Source: Clostridia bacterium
GTDB taxonomy: Bacteria; Bacillota_A; Clostridia; Oscillospirales; CAG-272
NCBI GenBank assembly: GCA_017466455.1
Contig: JAFTUD010000025.1
Location: forward strand, 1-64,000
DNA: 64,000 nucleotides
Reading direction: 5' to 3'
Shown: piece after piece, positions 23,104 to 32,336 of the stretch
Numbering within the stretch: the stretch's first letter is position 1
Layout of the letters: each line of letters starts with the position of its first letter
Notes under the pieces: generated by a model
Database searches by the model: none
What the model was told of the DNA's origin: nothing
The model's input: only the letters and a program-made list of their open reading frames with translations
Translations under genes and position numbers: made by a program

Positions 23104-23597
23104 CTTCTCACTTCCATTCTTATATGTGTCCTTTGGGCAAGCGCGCCCTTGATTTCCACAATGTATGAAATTTCAAGGCAACCCTCGCTCAAGATTTTGT
23201 TGTTAATTTTTCCTGTGTAAATTCCAAGCTCAAAGGGCATAAATGGCGTGCGATACACCGTAATTGTCCTCTTGCCCTCGGAAAAGAGCATAATGGAGCT
23301 TGACTCGCCCGAGCGAGAAATCACAACCTCACGGGGCTCACTCTTACTGAAGCTGACAACAACATCAGTTCCGTCGCCGTCCTCTGCGTCCTCGTGATAT
23401 TTTATTTGCGTTTCTCCCTTTTCATCGGTCAAAACCTCGCCCTCGGTAAAAACTGTGATTTTGCTTGTGCGGTCCTTCTTCTTGAAATCAAAGAGAATTT
23501 GCTCCTCACTCGGCGCATTGCAAAGAAAGCTGTCATCAAAAATCGAGGGTCCGCTTCCGTCAGCCTGCATTGTAGTAATAGTTATTTTATAGCTCAT
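23100..23597 (-). CDS. DUF1934 beta-barrel protein
   Basis: 165 residues with the calycin-like pattern of DUF1934: alternating short strands, an ISRSGESSS-MLF segment, TVYRTPFMPFELGIYT and a closing IEVKGALAQRTHIRMEV-type strand. Members are small cytoplasmic Firmicutes proteins of unknown role. It overlaps cysE and holA by 4 nt each. Confidence 0.8.
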   Translation of the reverse strand: MSYKITITTMQADGSGPSIFDDSFLCNAPSEEQILFDFKKKDRTSKITVFTEGEVLTDEKGETQIKYHEDAEDGDGTDVVVSFSKSEPREVVISRSGESSSIMLFSEGKRTITVYRTPFMPFELGIYTGKINNKILSEGCLEISYIVEIKGALAQRTHIRMEVRR

Positions 23598-24463
23598 TTT
23601 TTCGTGTCCTTAATAATCAGCTCGGGCGTCTTAATGCTTACACGCGCGCCGTCGGCAACGCTCTCGGTAATAAACGAGTTACCGCCGATGACCGCCCCCT
23701 CGCCGATAACCGTGTCACCGCCGAGAATGGACGCGCCCGAATAAATTGTCGCTCCGTCCTTAATTGTCGGATGTCTTTTCACGCCCGAAAGCACCTGACC
23801 CTTCCTTGGGGAGAGCGCACCGAGAGTAACACCCTGATAAAGTCTGACCCTTTTGCCAATAACGGTTGTTTCACCGATAACAATGCCCGTTCCGTGGTCA
23901 ATGAAGAAGTATTCACCGATAGTCGCGCCGGGGTTGATGTCAATGCCCGTAAGGCTGTGGGCGTACTCCGTCATAACCCTCGGAATAAAGGGAACTCTTT
24001 CCTCATAGAGAAGATGCGCAACCCTGTATATGAGAATAGCGTTAAAGCCGGGGTAGCAGAAAACAATTTCCTCCTTGCTTTGTGCCGCAGGGTCGCCCTC
24101 AAAGGATGCCTCAATGTCGGTAAGCAGGATTTTGTGAATTTCGGGAAGACGCTCAATAAATCTTGATGCGATTTGCTCCGCATGCTCGGTAAGGCTCTTT
24201 TTCTCCTTATAGGAAAGGGAAAGCGAGATTTGCTTCTTAATCTTTCCGTAAATAGAGTGTAAAAGCGTGTCGGCAAAGCCAACGCTGTCGCCCCTTACCT
24301 CACCCGACGCAAAATACGACGGGAAAAATAGCTTTTTAATATCGTCAAGCACCGAAATGATTTCATTTTTGTCAGGCAAAGCAAGCTCGTTCTTCACCGC
24401 TGAAATAGCCGAGCTGTCGTAGCTGTTTGCCATTTCCTTCGCAATTTTTGAAATATCAGTCAT
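23594..24463 (-). CDS. cysE: Serine O-acetyltransferase
   Basis: 289 residues. It makes O-acetylserine for cysteine synthesis. A helical N-terminal domain (about 1-140) is followed by a left-handed hexapeptide beta helix with IDHGTGIVIGET (catalytic His) and KRHPTIKDGATIYSGA. The N-terminal part is longer than in the short Bacillus-type enzymes. It is the first gene of the operon cysE-DUF1934-holA-rnmV. RBS GAGGTG. The combination of cysteine synthesis with a clamp-loader subunit looks like chance operon neighbours. Confidence 0.92.
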   Translation of the reverse strand: MTDISKIAKEMANSYDSSAISAVKNELALPDKNEIISVLDDIKKLFFPSYFASGEVRGDSVGFADTLLHSIYGKIKKQISLSLSYKEKKSLTEHAEQIASRFIERLPEIHKILLTDIEASFEGDPAAQSKEEIVFCYPGFNAILIYRVAHLLYEERVPFIPRVMTEYAHSLTGIDINPGATIGEYFFIDHGTGIVIGETTVIGKRVRLYQGVTLGALSPRKGQVLSGVKRHPTIKDGATIYSGASILGGDTVIGEGAVIGGNSFITESVADGARVSIKTPELIIKDTKK

Positions 24464-24530
24464 AAAAGCACCTCAATTAAAAACTAATCTACTTATTAGT
24501 ATATGTCATAATCCATTTTACCATAACTGC

Positions 24531-24559
24531 TTGCAAATATCAATAAATTATGATAAAAT
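24531..24559 (+). promoter_or_regulatory. Promoter of the tyrosine-phosphatase-like gene
   Basis: TTGCAA (24531-24536), a 17-bp spacer and TAAAAT (24554-24559), 31 bp before the ATG. Confidence 0.65.
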
Positions 24560-24590
24560 ATATAAAATAAATATATAAGTGAGAGAAAAA

Positions 24591-25385
24591 ATGGCTCTGA
24601 ATTTAAAAAGTGTAAAAAACGCCCGTGACCTCGGCGGACTTTCTACTCCCGACGGGCGAAAAATAAAGAAAAATAAGCTCCTTCGCACAGCCAACCTTGC
24701 GAGCCTTTCGCCAAGTGATGCAAGGACACTTAAGGATATAGGGCTTACCCTCGTGCTTGACCTTCGTACAAGTGAGGTAATAAGCGCAAATCCAAATGTC
24801 ATAATTGACGGCGTAAAATATGCTCATATTCCCATAATGCGTGAGCTTGGGCTAAGGGTCACACCGAAAAGCGAATACGAGTCGCGCTCAATAGGCGAAA
24901 TTCTCCTTGACTTTTCAAGGGATTTTAACGGTAAGGGCGTTTCGTGGATGCGTAGCTTCTATAAGGAAATTTCAAGCAGTGATTACTCGCTGTCACAGTA
25001 TAAAATATTCCTTGATTATATCAAAAACAACACACAGGGTGCGACGCTTTTTCACTGTACCGCAGGAAAGGACCGCACAGGAGTGGGCGCAATATTGCTT
25101 CTTACCCTGCTTGGAATAGAGAGGGAGCAAATAATTGCCGATTACCTAAGAACAAATGATGAGGTAAGGGCGGATATTGAAAGCGCTGAGAAGCTTGGAA
25201 AGGAAAGAGGAGAGAGCGAGGTGGTAATCTCGGAAATTGCCAAAATAAATGGCGTAATGAGAGAATACGCAACCCTCGTGCTTGATTTTATAGATACATT
25301 CCCCACCCCCGAGGACTTTTTTAGAGAAAAAATGAATATAGATAAGGACTATATCGCCACCCTTCGCAAATCCCTTCTTGAATAA
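24591..25385 (+). CDS. Tyrosine phosphatase family protein (Y_phosphatase3)
   Basis: 264 residues. It has the HCTAGKDRTG active-site loop (C-x5-R) and an N-terminal NARDLGGL..DGR segment typical of bacterial LipA/PtpB-like phosphatases of the Y_phosphatase3 family. It may act on phosphotyrosine or phosphoinositide-like substrates; which one cannot be told. ATG 24591 is preferred over GTG 24579 because it fits the family N-terminus. It is divergent from the cysE operon. Confidence 0.88.
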   Translation: MALNLKSVKNARDLGGLSTPDGRKIKKNKLLRTANLASLSPSDARTLKDIGLTLVLDLRTSEVISANPNVIIDGVKYAHIPIMRELGLRVTPKSEYESRSIGEILLDFSRDFNGKGVSWMRSFYKEISSSDYSLSQYKIFLDYIKNNTQGATLFHCTAGKDRTGVGAILLLTLLGIEREQIIADYLRTNDEVRADIESAEKLGKERGESEVVISEIAKINGVMREYATLVLDFIDTFPTPEDFFREKMNIDKDYIATLRKSLLE

Positions 25386-25486
25386 CCTCTTGAATAAAAA
25401 ATAAAAGCGCCAAGCCTTGCATGTGAAAATGCACAAATTCGGCGTTTTTTTCTCTGCAAAATATCCCCGTTTTTTGTGCAAACAAA

Positions 25487-25516
25487 CAAAAAAGCCGACT
25501 ATGTAGTCGGTTTTTT
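25487..25516. terminator. Bidirectional terminator between phosphatase and rmuC
   Basis: CCGACTA-tg-TAGTCGG stem (25495-25510) has A-rich and T-rich flanks, so it works in both directions for the two convergent genes. A second imperfect GCGCC/GGCG hairpin with a T-run lies at about 25413-25450. Confidence 0.75.
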
Positions 25517-25521
25517 GATTT

Positions 25522-26811
25522 TTATTCATCATTTTCGGTGTTGCCCTCAAGGATTTTGAGCGAGGAAAGGTCATCAAGCTCGGTAATCTCACGGAGCTTA
25601 GAATTTATCATTCTTGTGCGAGTGCCAACGAGCTTTTCAATCTCATCATTTGCCTCGCCAAACTTCCTTTGCGCACGAATAAGAACATCACCAAACTTGC
25701 TAAACTCGGTTTTAACCGCGCCGAGCAGGTCAAACACCTGACTTGACCGTCTTTGAATAATGAGCGATTTAAACCCAACCTGAAGTGCGTTAAGCAGGGC
25801 AGTAAGCGTTGACGGACCTGCAATATTTATCTTATACTCCCTTTGTAGCTCCTCAAAAAGCCCCATATCAAGCGCCTCAATGTAAAGCCCCTCAATCGGC
25901 AAAAACATAATGGCAAAATCGGTTGTCCTCGGTGGCTCAATATACTTGTCGTGTATCTTCTTTGCGAACTGCTTAAGCGAGGAGCGAAGCGATTTCTTAG
26001 CGTTGTCGTAGCGCACCTTGTCAAGCGCGTCGCTCGCTTCCTTCATTTCGTGATACGCCTCAAGCGGGAACTTTGCATCAATCGGCAAATAGATAAAATC
26101 ATCACCTGCCCCGGGCATCTTAATAGCAAACTCAACAGGGTCGTGACCGCTTGATTTGGTGACAAAATTCGTTTCATACTGATCGGCACTAAGCGTCTCG
26201 GAAATGATGTTACCAAGCGCAATTTCACCCACAATACCCTTCGTTTTGACATTTGTAAGCACCTTGTTAAGGGAGCTGACATCTCTTGCAAGCCCCTTAA
26301 TCTCGCCAACCGCACCCTTGACCTCGCCGATTTGCGAAATCACACTGTCAAACGATGCCTTAAGGCGCGCCGAAAGCGTAGCATCAAGCCTTTCATCAAC
26401 CGCGCGCTGAATTGCATCAAGCTTTTCGTTGTTTTGCTTGCGTATCGTGTCAAGCCCTGCGCTAAGCTGTAAAATAAGCGCCTCGTTGCTCTTACCGCTT
26501 GACTCAATAACGCCCTTGAAGTTCTCATTTATCGCATTAACCACCGAGGCGCGGTTTTCCTCAAGCGCATTACGCATAGCGTCAAGTCGCCTTTCAAGCA
26601 CCTCAATTTGGTCCTTCACCGATTGAATAAGTGCAGTATTTGACGCGCTCACCGATGAGGAAACAAGTGTGCTAATGTCCTGCGCCCCTTGCCGTAGCTC
26701 ACGCCTTACCTCGAGCGCATCCGAGCCCGCCTTGCGCGCGAAAATCAAATACCCCACGCACAAAAGTAGTACAGCGCTAAGGGCTAAATTGATAATTATT
26801 AAAGCTTCCAT
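25522..26811 (-). CDS. rmuC: RmuC family DNA recombination protein
   Basis: 429 residues. One N-terminal membrane helix (about 3-23) is followed by a long helical coiled-coil region (about 30-190). The RmuC core then shows the GIVGEIALGNII segment, VEFAIKMPG and LPIDAKFPLEAYHEM. RmuC limits inversions at short repeats; its nuclease-like fold is known from the family. ATG 26811 is chosen because AGGTGG lies 7 nt upstream and the protein then starts at the membrane helix. Its link to repeats is of interest in a genome so rich in inverted repeats. Confidence 0.9.
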   Translation of the reverse strand: MEALIIINLALSAVLLLCVGYLIFARKAGSDALEVRRELRQGAQDISTLVSSSVSASNTALIQSVKDQIEVLERRLDAMRNALEENRASVVNAINENFKGVIESSGKSNEALILQLSAGLDTIRKQNNEKLDAIQRAVDERLDATLSARLKASFDSVISQIGEVKGAVGEIKGLARDVSSLNKVLTNVKTKGIVGEIALGNIISETLSADQYETNFVTKSSGHDPVEFAIKMPGAGDDFIYLPIDAKFPLEAYHEMKEASDALDKVRYDNAKKSLRSSLKQFAKKIHDKYIEPPRTTDFAIMFLPIEGLYIEALDMGLFEELQREYKINIAGPSTLTALLNALQVGFKSLIIQRRSSQVFDLLGAVKTEFSKFGDVLIRAQRKFGEANDEIEKLVGTRTRMINSKLREITELDDLSSLKILEGNTENDE

Positions 26812-26852
26812 ATTCCACCTCTTTAAATTCATCGTTAAATTGTCTATTAACC

Positions 26853-26881
26853 ATTTTAACATAAAATCTCCCTCAAATCAA
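26853..26881 (-). promoter_or_regulatory. rmuC promoter
   Basis: On the minus strand TTGATT (26876-26881), a 17-bp spacer and TAAAAT (26853-26858). Confidence 0.6.
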
Positions 26882-27024
26882 CATAAAATCCGCGCCACCT
26901 GTCGCAAAAACCTCACATCACGGGACACCCCTGCAAAGCATATTGCCCGTTCCTTAAGGCAGACCCAAAATGCTCATAAAATTGCACAAAAATGCGCCAC
27001 TTAGAAGTATTTATGAGGTTTTTG

Positions 27025-27053
27025 TTGACAAATCGAGCAATTTGCGGTACAAT
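27025..27053 (+). promoter_or_regulatory. Promoter of the two membrane protein genes
   Basis: TTGACA (27025-27030), a 17-bp spacer and TACAAT (27048-27053), 55 bp before the ATG at 27109. Confidence 0.75.
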
Positions 27054-27108
27054 ACTCGTTGATACAATTCATTAAAATGACATTATAACGACATCAAGAG
27101 GTTTAAAA

Positions 27109-27960
27109 ATGAACGCTATCGAAAAATTTATTCATATATTACAGCTTGAGGCTACCGAGCCCCTGCCGTACGGACCTTATCATATTTTTTGCCTTTTGGC
27201 AATAGTCGCCTTGTCCGTTTGGCTTTGCGTGTGCTTCCGTGACGCCGATGAGAAAATTGTCAACCGCATAATGCTCATCGTGTGGATAATAATGGTAACG
27301 GGCGAGGTCTATAAGCAAATCGTTTACTCAATGGATGTAAACGCAGATGTCGCCGAGTGGAGCTATCAGTGGTATGCCTTCCCGTATCAATTTTGCTCGA
27401 CTCCGATTTATGTTTTGCCGTTTGCCATCTTCTTCAAGGGCAAGGTAAGAGATTTCGCTGTTGCATATATGATGAGCTTTTCACTATTCGCAGGGCTTGC
27501 GGTAATGGTATACCCTGTTGATATTTTCATAGGTATGATAGGTATAAACCTACAAACCGCACTGCACCACGGCTTGCAGGTTGTGCTTGGAATCTATCTT
27601 GCAGTGCATAAAAGAAGGGAGCTTAGCCTGCGCCACTACGCAAGGGCAATTCCCGTGTTCGCAATTACTGCCTCGGTCGCGCTCATTCTTAATCTTGTGG
27701 TGTACCACTCGTTTGTGGCAATCGGCGGTGAAATTCCGACCTTCAATATGTTCTTTATCAGCCCATACTACGAATGTACGCTACCGCTTGTCGGCTTGAT
27801 TTATGATGTAGCGCCGTACCCCGTATTCCTTCTTGTATACCTTATAGGCTTCTCAATTGCAGGACTTGCAATTTACTACGCGGTATTTGGAATTTATAAG
27901 CTCGTTTTAAGGGCTATGCAGGCAAAAAATAACAAAAATGAAGAAAAACAAGATATTTAA
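27109..27960 (+). CDS. YwaF/TIGR02206-like integral membrane protein
   Basis: 283 residues with about seven hydrophobic helices. The N-terminal GPYHIFCLL, the central QWYAFPYQFCSTPIYV and YPVDIF segments and the conserved LHHGLQV after the fourth helix resemble the YwaF (TIGR02206, TMEM164-like) family. Its function in bacteria is unknown. The last 23 bp overlap the next gene, so the pair is translated together. Confidence 0.7.
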   Translation: MNAIEKFIHILQLEATEPLPYGPYHIFCLLAIVALSVWLCVCFRDADEKIVNRIMLIVWIIMVTGEVYKQIVYSMDVNADVAEWSYQWYAFPYQFCSTPIYVLPFAIFFKGKVRDFAVAYMMSFSLFAGLAVMVYPVDIFIGMIGINLQTALHHGLQVVLGIYLAVHKRRELSLRHYARAIPVFAITASVALILNLVVYHSFVAIGGEIPTFNMFFISPYYECTLPLVGLIYDVAPYPVFLLVYLIGFSIAGLAIYYAVFGIYKLVLRAMQAKNNKNEEKQDI

Positions 27961-28627
27961 ATGCCTTCTTTCCGTGTTCATAGTGGCGGAGCTTGTGCTG
28001 TCCGTGCTAATTCATAAGGTGTCACCCGCATACCTGTATTCGTATATATCCATTGTGCTTGCGGTGCTGTTTTGCCTTACCGCCTATGAGCCAACGCCAC
28101 GCTGGGCGCTAACGCAAATTGCCTTAGTCTTTACCCTCTGCGCGGACTTGTTTTTAGTTGTCCTTGGCTCACACCTTACCTTGGCAATGTGCCTCTTTTC
28201 GGTGACACAGCTTTCATACGCCGCCCGAATCGCACTCTTGCAAGAAAAAAAGGAGCGCAGGGCGCACCTAATCACCCGTGCATCAGCCGTGCTTTTTGCT
28301 CTTGCGCTAACTGCTATCGTGCTTGGCAAAAATACCGATGCCTTGGCACTTGTGTCGCTGTTTTACTTTGCAAATCTTATAATAAACGCAATATTTGCCA
28401 CCGTAAAAATCAAAAAAGAGCCACTTTTCGCAATAGGTCTTTGGCTGTTCGTGCTTTGCGACATTTTTGTCGGCTTTGGCATGCTCGGCTCATATTTGCC
28501 CCTTGCGGAAAATCCCGTGCTTGATTTCCTTGCATCACCGCCTATCAATATGGCGTGGGTGTTCTACCTGCCCTCACAGGTGCTTTTGTCAATCTCAACT
28601 GTCAAGCTCGGCAAAATAAACAGTTAA
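27938..28627 (+). CDS. YhhN-like integral membrane protein
   Basis: 229 residues with about eight hydrophobic helices. The spacing of acidic residues inside helices (LCADLFLV, LCDIFVGF) and the end AWVFYLPSQVLLSIS resemble the YhhN/TMEM86 (lysoplasmalogenase-like) family. The assignment is by pattern only. Plasmalogen lipids are common in anaerobic Clostridia, which would make such an activity sensible. Confidence 0.55.
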   Translation: MKKNKIFKCLLSVFIVAELVLSVLIHKVSPAYLYSYISIVLAVLFCLTAYEPTPRWALTQIALVFTLCADLFLVVLGSHLTLAMCLFSVTQLSYAARIALLQEKKERRAHLITRASAVLFALALTAIVLGKNTDALALVSLFYFANLIINAIFATVKIKKEPLFAIGLWLFVLCDIFVGFGMLGSYLPLAENPVLDFLASPPINMAWVFYLPSQVLLSISTVKLGKINS

Positions 28628-28667
28628 AAAATCATCGGTCAAGCGACGGACTTTGACCGATGATTTT
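28628..28667 (+). terminator. Strong intrinsic terminator
   Basis: A perfect 15-bp stem (28628-28642 with 28653-28667) ends in a T-run immediately after the YhhN-like gene. Confidence 0.9.
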
Positions 28668-28694
28668 TATTCTCGTCTTATTTTCCAAAATCTA

Positions 28695-28742
28695 TTGACT
28701 GTAAGGGGGTAATTTAGTAAAATATATATGAGCGCTCGCTCA
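28695..28742 (+). promoter_or_regulatory. Pyruvate kinase promoter with inverted repeat at the start site
   Basis: TTGACT (28695-28700), a 17-bp spacer and TAAAAT (28718-28723). A TGAGCG-ct-CGCTCA inverted repeat (28729-28742) sits at the expected transcription start and could be an operator. Confidence 0.65.
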
Positions 28743-28779
28743 AGCAGTAAATTAGTGTAGATAGTAAAGAAGGCTAAAA

Positions 28780-30192
28780 ATGAGAAAGACCAAAATCGTA
28801 TGCACAATAGGACCTGCGTGTAATAATGAGCAGACCCTTACAAAAATGGCAAGGGCAGGAATGAATGTCGCAAGGCTTAACTTCTCGCACGGCACGCACG
28901 AGGACCATCAGAACAATGTAAATATGCTGAAAAGGGTAAGAGAGGAGCTTGATGTGCCTCTTGCAATAATGCTTGATACAAAGGGTCCTGAATACCGTAT
29001 CGGCACATTTGAAAACGGTAAGGAGATGCTAAGCGACGGCGATACATTTACCTTTACAACAAGGGATATTGCAGGAACAGGCGAAATCGTGTCCGTAAGC
29101 TATAAGCAACTTAACGATGAGCTTGAGGTGGGCGACAAAATCCTTGTAAATAACGGACTTTTGGTGTTCAGAGTTGATAAAATAGAGAATACCGAAATCA
29201 TTTGTACCGTTGAGGCAGGCGGAGAAATCTCTAACCGTAAGAGCATGGCGTTCCCTGGTAAGGTAATGAACCAAGTTTACCTTAGCGAGCAGGATAAGCG
29301 CGATATTCTTTTCGCTATTGAAAACGACCTTGAATATATCGCACTCTCCTTCGTTTCAAGAAAGCAGGATATTATAGATGTAAAGAATTTCCTTGAGGAG
29401 CACGGCTGTGAAAATATCGGTCTTATCGCAAAGATTGAAAATCAGTCGGGCGTTGATAATATCGAGGATATTTGCTCCGAGTGCGACGGAATTATGATAG
29501 GCAGAGGCGATATGGGCGTTGAAATCCCCTTCGAGGAGGTTCCCGCAATCCAAAAGAAGCTTATTACTAAGTGCCGTATGCTCGGTAAGCGAGTAATCAC
29601 CGCTACCGAAATGCTTGAAAGCATGACAAATAACCCGCGCCCGACAAGAGCCGAAATCTCCGATGTCGCAAACGCGGTGTTTGACGGCACAAGCGCAATA
29701 ATGCTCTCGGGCGAAACAGCAGCAGGAAAATACCCCGTGCTGACCGTTCAGACAATGTCAAAAATAGCGGAGCAGGCGGAAAAGAGCGTGGATTATAAGA
29801 AAATCTTCTATACCACCGAGTTCAAAATCAAGAACTCAATGGACGCAATCTCCCACTCCGTGTGCGGAATGGCTATGGATATTGACGCAAAGGCTATCGT
29901 AGTTTGCTCAATGTCGGGAATGACCGCAAGAATGGTTTCCCGCTTCCGTTCACCCGTTGATATTATCGGTCTTAGCGTAAACGAAAAGACATGGCATCAG
30001 CTTGCACTTTCGTGGGGCGTAATCCCTGTAATGTGTGAGCTTTATCCGCAAATTGAGGTGCTGTTTTATACCGCAAAGAAGATTGCAAAGGATAAACTAA
30101 AGCTCGCAAAGGGCGATAAAATCGTAATCACGGGCGGATCGCAAACAGGCGCAAGCGGAAATACTAATACAATCAGAATGGAAAATATATAA
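28780..30192 (+). CDS. pyk: Pyruvate kinase
   Basis: 470 residues. It transfers phosphate from PEP to ADP in the last step of glycolysis. Recognisable are RKTKIVCTIGPA at the N-terminus, LNFSHGTHEDH, the Lys/acid active-site region IGLIAKIENQ-GV-NIEDI, the MIGRGDMGVEIP segment and MLESMTNNPRPTRAE. It lacks the extra C-terminal PEP-utiliser domain seen in many Firmicutes, so it is the short form. PTS enzyme I, which uses the same PEP pool, lies just downstream on the other strand. Confidence 0.96.
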   Translation: MRKTKIVCTIGPACNNEQTLTKMARAGMNVARLNFSHGTHEDHQNNVNMLKRVREELDVPLAIMLDTKGPEYRIGTFENGKEMLSDGDTFTFTTRDIAGTGEIVSVSYKQLNDELEVGDKILVNNGLLVFRVDKIENTEIICTVEAGGEISNRKSMAFPGKVMNQVYLSEQDKRDILFAIENDLEYIALSFVSRKQDIIDVKNFLEEHGCENIGLIAKIENQSGVDNIEDICSECDGIMIGRGDMGVEIPFEEVPAIQKKLITKCRMLGKRVITATEMLESMTNNPRPTRAEISDVANAVFDGTSAIMLSGETAAGKYPVLTVQTMSKIAEQAEKSVDYKKIFYTTEFKIKNSMDAISHSVCGMAMDIDAKAIVVCSMSGMTARMVSRFRSPVDIIGLSVNEKTWHQLALSWGVIPVMCELYPQIEVLFYTAKKIAKDKLKLAKGDKIVITGGSQTGASGNTNTIRMENI

Positions 30193-30222
30193 AAAACCCC
30201 TCGTAAAAGCGAGGGTTTTTTT
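30191..30222 (+). terminator. Pyruvate kinase terminator
   Basis: CCCTCG-taaaag-CGAGGG with flanking A and T runs starts right at the stop codon. Confidence 0.85.
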
Positions 30223-30547
30223 AAATGCGGAATTCGGAACGGTGCTATCGCAAGTGCGGAATTCGGAGTTCGGAATTCGGAATGAAGAATATTGCTTCGT
30301 GGCGCATAGAAACGGTTCTTACTAAACGATGTCGGATATTGCGTGTCGAGGCTCTCGACTGCTTCGTGGCGCATAGAAACGGTTCTTACTAAACGATGCC
30401 GGATTTTGCCCACCGAGGCACTCGGTCGGAGTTGGCAGGCGGGGCGCAATGGCATAAATTGCCTTCGGCATTTGGAATATTGCTCGGGGTGTGTAGATAA
30501 AGTCCACACTGCACAATGTCGGATTTCGCCATCAGGGGCGCCCCTGA
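30223..30547. repeat. R2 repeat mosaic 1
   Basis: Non-coding region between the pyk terminator and ptsI. It begins with several GAATTCGGA units. A 39-bp segment occurs twice (30293-30331 and 30360-30398). It continues with CCGAGgcaCTCGG, an ACTGCACAATGTCGGA module, and the perfect palindrome ATCAGGGGCGCCCCTGAT (30531-30548), which touches the ptsI stop codon. Confidence 0.75.
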
Positions 30548-32179
30548 TTATTCGTTGGAGAGGTCAATTTTTCGTATTGTATCTCGTACCTTTAAGACAA
30601 ACGAGGGAGAAACGGAAAGCTCATCAATCCCCATTTTAAGGAAGCGAGAGGTCAGGGAAATATCGCTTGCAAGCTCACCGCAAATTCCTATCCAACCACC
30701 GCATTTATGGATACAGGTCGCGGAATATTCAATAAGACGAAGCACCGCCTCACTGTGCGTATCGCAAAAATCATCAAGCGAGCTGTTTTGCCTGTCAACC
30801 GCCAAGGTGTACTGCGTTAGGTCATTTGTTCCAACGCTGAAAAAGTCCACAAGCGGAGCAAGACGGTCGCTAATTATAGCCGAGGCAGGCGTTTCAATCA
30901 TAATGCCTATCTCAAAATCCTCGCAAAACGGAATTTTGTCGCGCAAAAGCTCCGCCTTAACATCAGCGATATAGTCCTTTATGCGGAAAATCTCCGCCTC
31001 GCTTGTAATCATAGGGAACATAATAGCAAGTCGCCCATATGATGAAGCACGAATCAGCGCGCGAAGCTGAGCCTTAAAAACCTCGGGATGTGTAAGGCAA
31101 AGGCGTATTCCCCTAAGCCCGAGGGCAGGGTTTTCTTCCTTTGCAATGCCGAGATAGGATACCTGCTTGTCCGCACCTATGTCAAGCGTGCGAATTATTA
31201 CACGCTTACCGCCCATAGCCTCAAGCACAGTCTTGTAAATCTCAAATTGCTCGTTTTCGCTCGGCGCTGTATCTCTGCCAAGAAAGATAAACTCACTGCG
31301 GAAAAGACCGATGCCCTCGGCGTCATTCACAAGCGCACCCGCAACATCCTGAACATCACCGATGTTGGCATAGAGAAGCACACGCCTGCCGTCAATCGTT
31401 TTCGTTTCCTTACCCTTCAGCTTCTTTAAAAGCTCACGCTTTTCCGTGTCCTCTCGGATAAGAGCCTTAATTCTAAGCACCTCACCCGCCTCGGGTCGGA
31501 CAAGCACCTCACCCGTGTAGCCATTTATGCAAAGCAAATCGCCATCATTTATGCAGTCGATAAACGACCCACCAAGCCCGATAATAGCAGGAATACCGAT
31601 ACTGCGCGCAAGTATTGAGGTGTGTGAATTCGGCGACCCCTGTGCGCATAAAAAGCCCTTTACGCGTGAAATGTCAAGCGATACCGTTTCACTCGGCGTA
31701 AGGTCGTGCGCGCAAATTATCGTGTCCTCGGAGATTTCACCGTCAACCCTTCCCAAAAGGTGAGAAATAATTCTTGATGAAATGTCACGAATGTCCGTCG
31801 CCCGTGAGCGCAGATATTCATCATCCATTGATGAGAATAAATACTCAAAGCTCTCGCTTGCGCGAGCCACGGCGTACTCCGCATTTGCAAGATTGCGCCG
31901 TATAATCTCCGTTACCGCATCGCAAAAGTCCTCATCATCGAGCATCATAAGATGAATGTTGAAAATTTGCGCATTCGCCTCTCCAAGCTCACGCCTTGCT
32001 TTTTCGTAAATCTCTGAAAGCTCTCGCCTTGATGACTCCTTAGCACTCAAAAAACGCTCTATTTCGCTCACAGGGTCGCTTATTTTTCGCATTTTTTCCG
32101 AGGCGTTGTCCTTTTTAAGCACCCTTGCCTTGCCGATTGCGATAGCGGAATAAACGCTCCTTCCCTTAAATCTTAGCAT
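30548..32179 (-). CDS. ptsI: PTS enzyme I (PEP-protein phosphotransferase)
   Basis: 543 residues. It takes phosphate from PEP to a histidine and passes it to HPr for sugar uptake. The order is normal: N-terminal HPr-binding helices, the phosphohistidine domain with NSHTSILARS (active His in the mid 180s), then the PEP-binding barrel with LFRSEFIFLGR and SVGTNDLTQYTLAVDRQN. Start ATG 32179 follows AAGGAG by 7 nt; an upstream in-frame ATG at 32212 has no RBS. No ptsH gene lies nearby in the window. Confidence 0.94.
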   Translation of the reverse strand: MLRFKGRSVYSAIAIGKARVLKKDNASEKMRKISDPVSEIERFLSAKESSRRELSEIYEKARRELGEANAQIFNIHLMMLDDEDFCDAVTEIIRRNLANAEYAVARASESFEYLFSSMDDEYLRSRATDIRDISSRIISHLLGRVDGEISEDTIICAHDLTPSETVSLDISRVKGFLCAQGSPNSHTSILARSIGIPAIIGLGGSFIDCINDGDLLCINGYTGEVLVRPEAGEVLRIKALIREDTEKRELLKKLKGKETKTIDGRRVLLYANIGDVQDVAGALVNDAEGIGLFRSEFIFLGRDTAPSENEQFEIYKTVLEAMGGKRVIIRTLDIGADKQVSYLGIAKEENPALGLRGIRLCLTHPEVFKAQLRALIRASSYGRLAIMFPMITSEAEIFRIKDYIADVKAELLRDKIPFCEDFEIGIMIETPASAIISDRLAPLVDFFSVGTNDLTQYTLAVDRQNSSLDDFCDTHSEAVLRLIEYSATCIHKCGGWIGICGELASDISLTSRFLKMGIDELSVSPSFVLKVRDTIRKIDLSNE

Positions 32180-32269
32180 AAAAATCTCCTTTATAAACCG
32201 ATGTTTCCACATTATTTTTTCCGAAAAACGGGGGAATATTTACAATTTTAGAAAATAACTCTGCCCCTC

Positions 32270-32298
32270 TTGAATTTTTTTAATCTTTATGATAAAAT
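32270..32298 (+). promoter_or_regulatory. Promoter of the amidohydrolase gene
   Basis: TTGAAT (32270-32275), a 17-bp spacer and TAAAAT (32293-32298), 39 bp before the ATG. Confidence 0.6.
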
Positions 32299-32336
32299 TT
32301 AGGTGAAAAAAATACGCAAAGCGATAAGGAGCTGTT

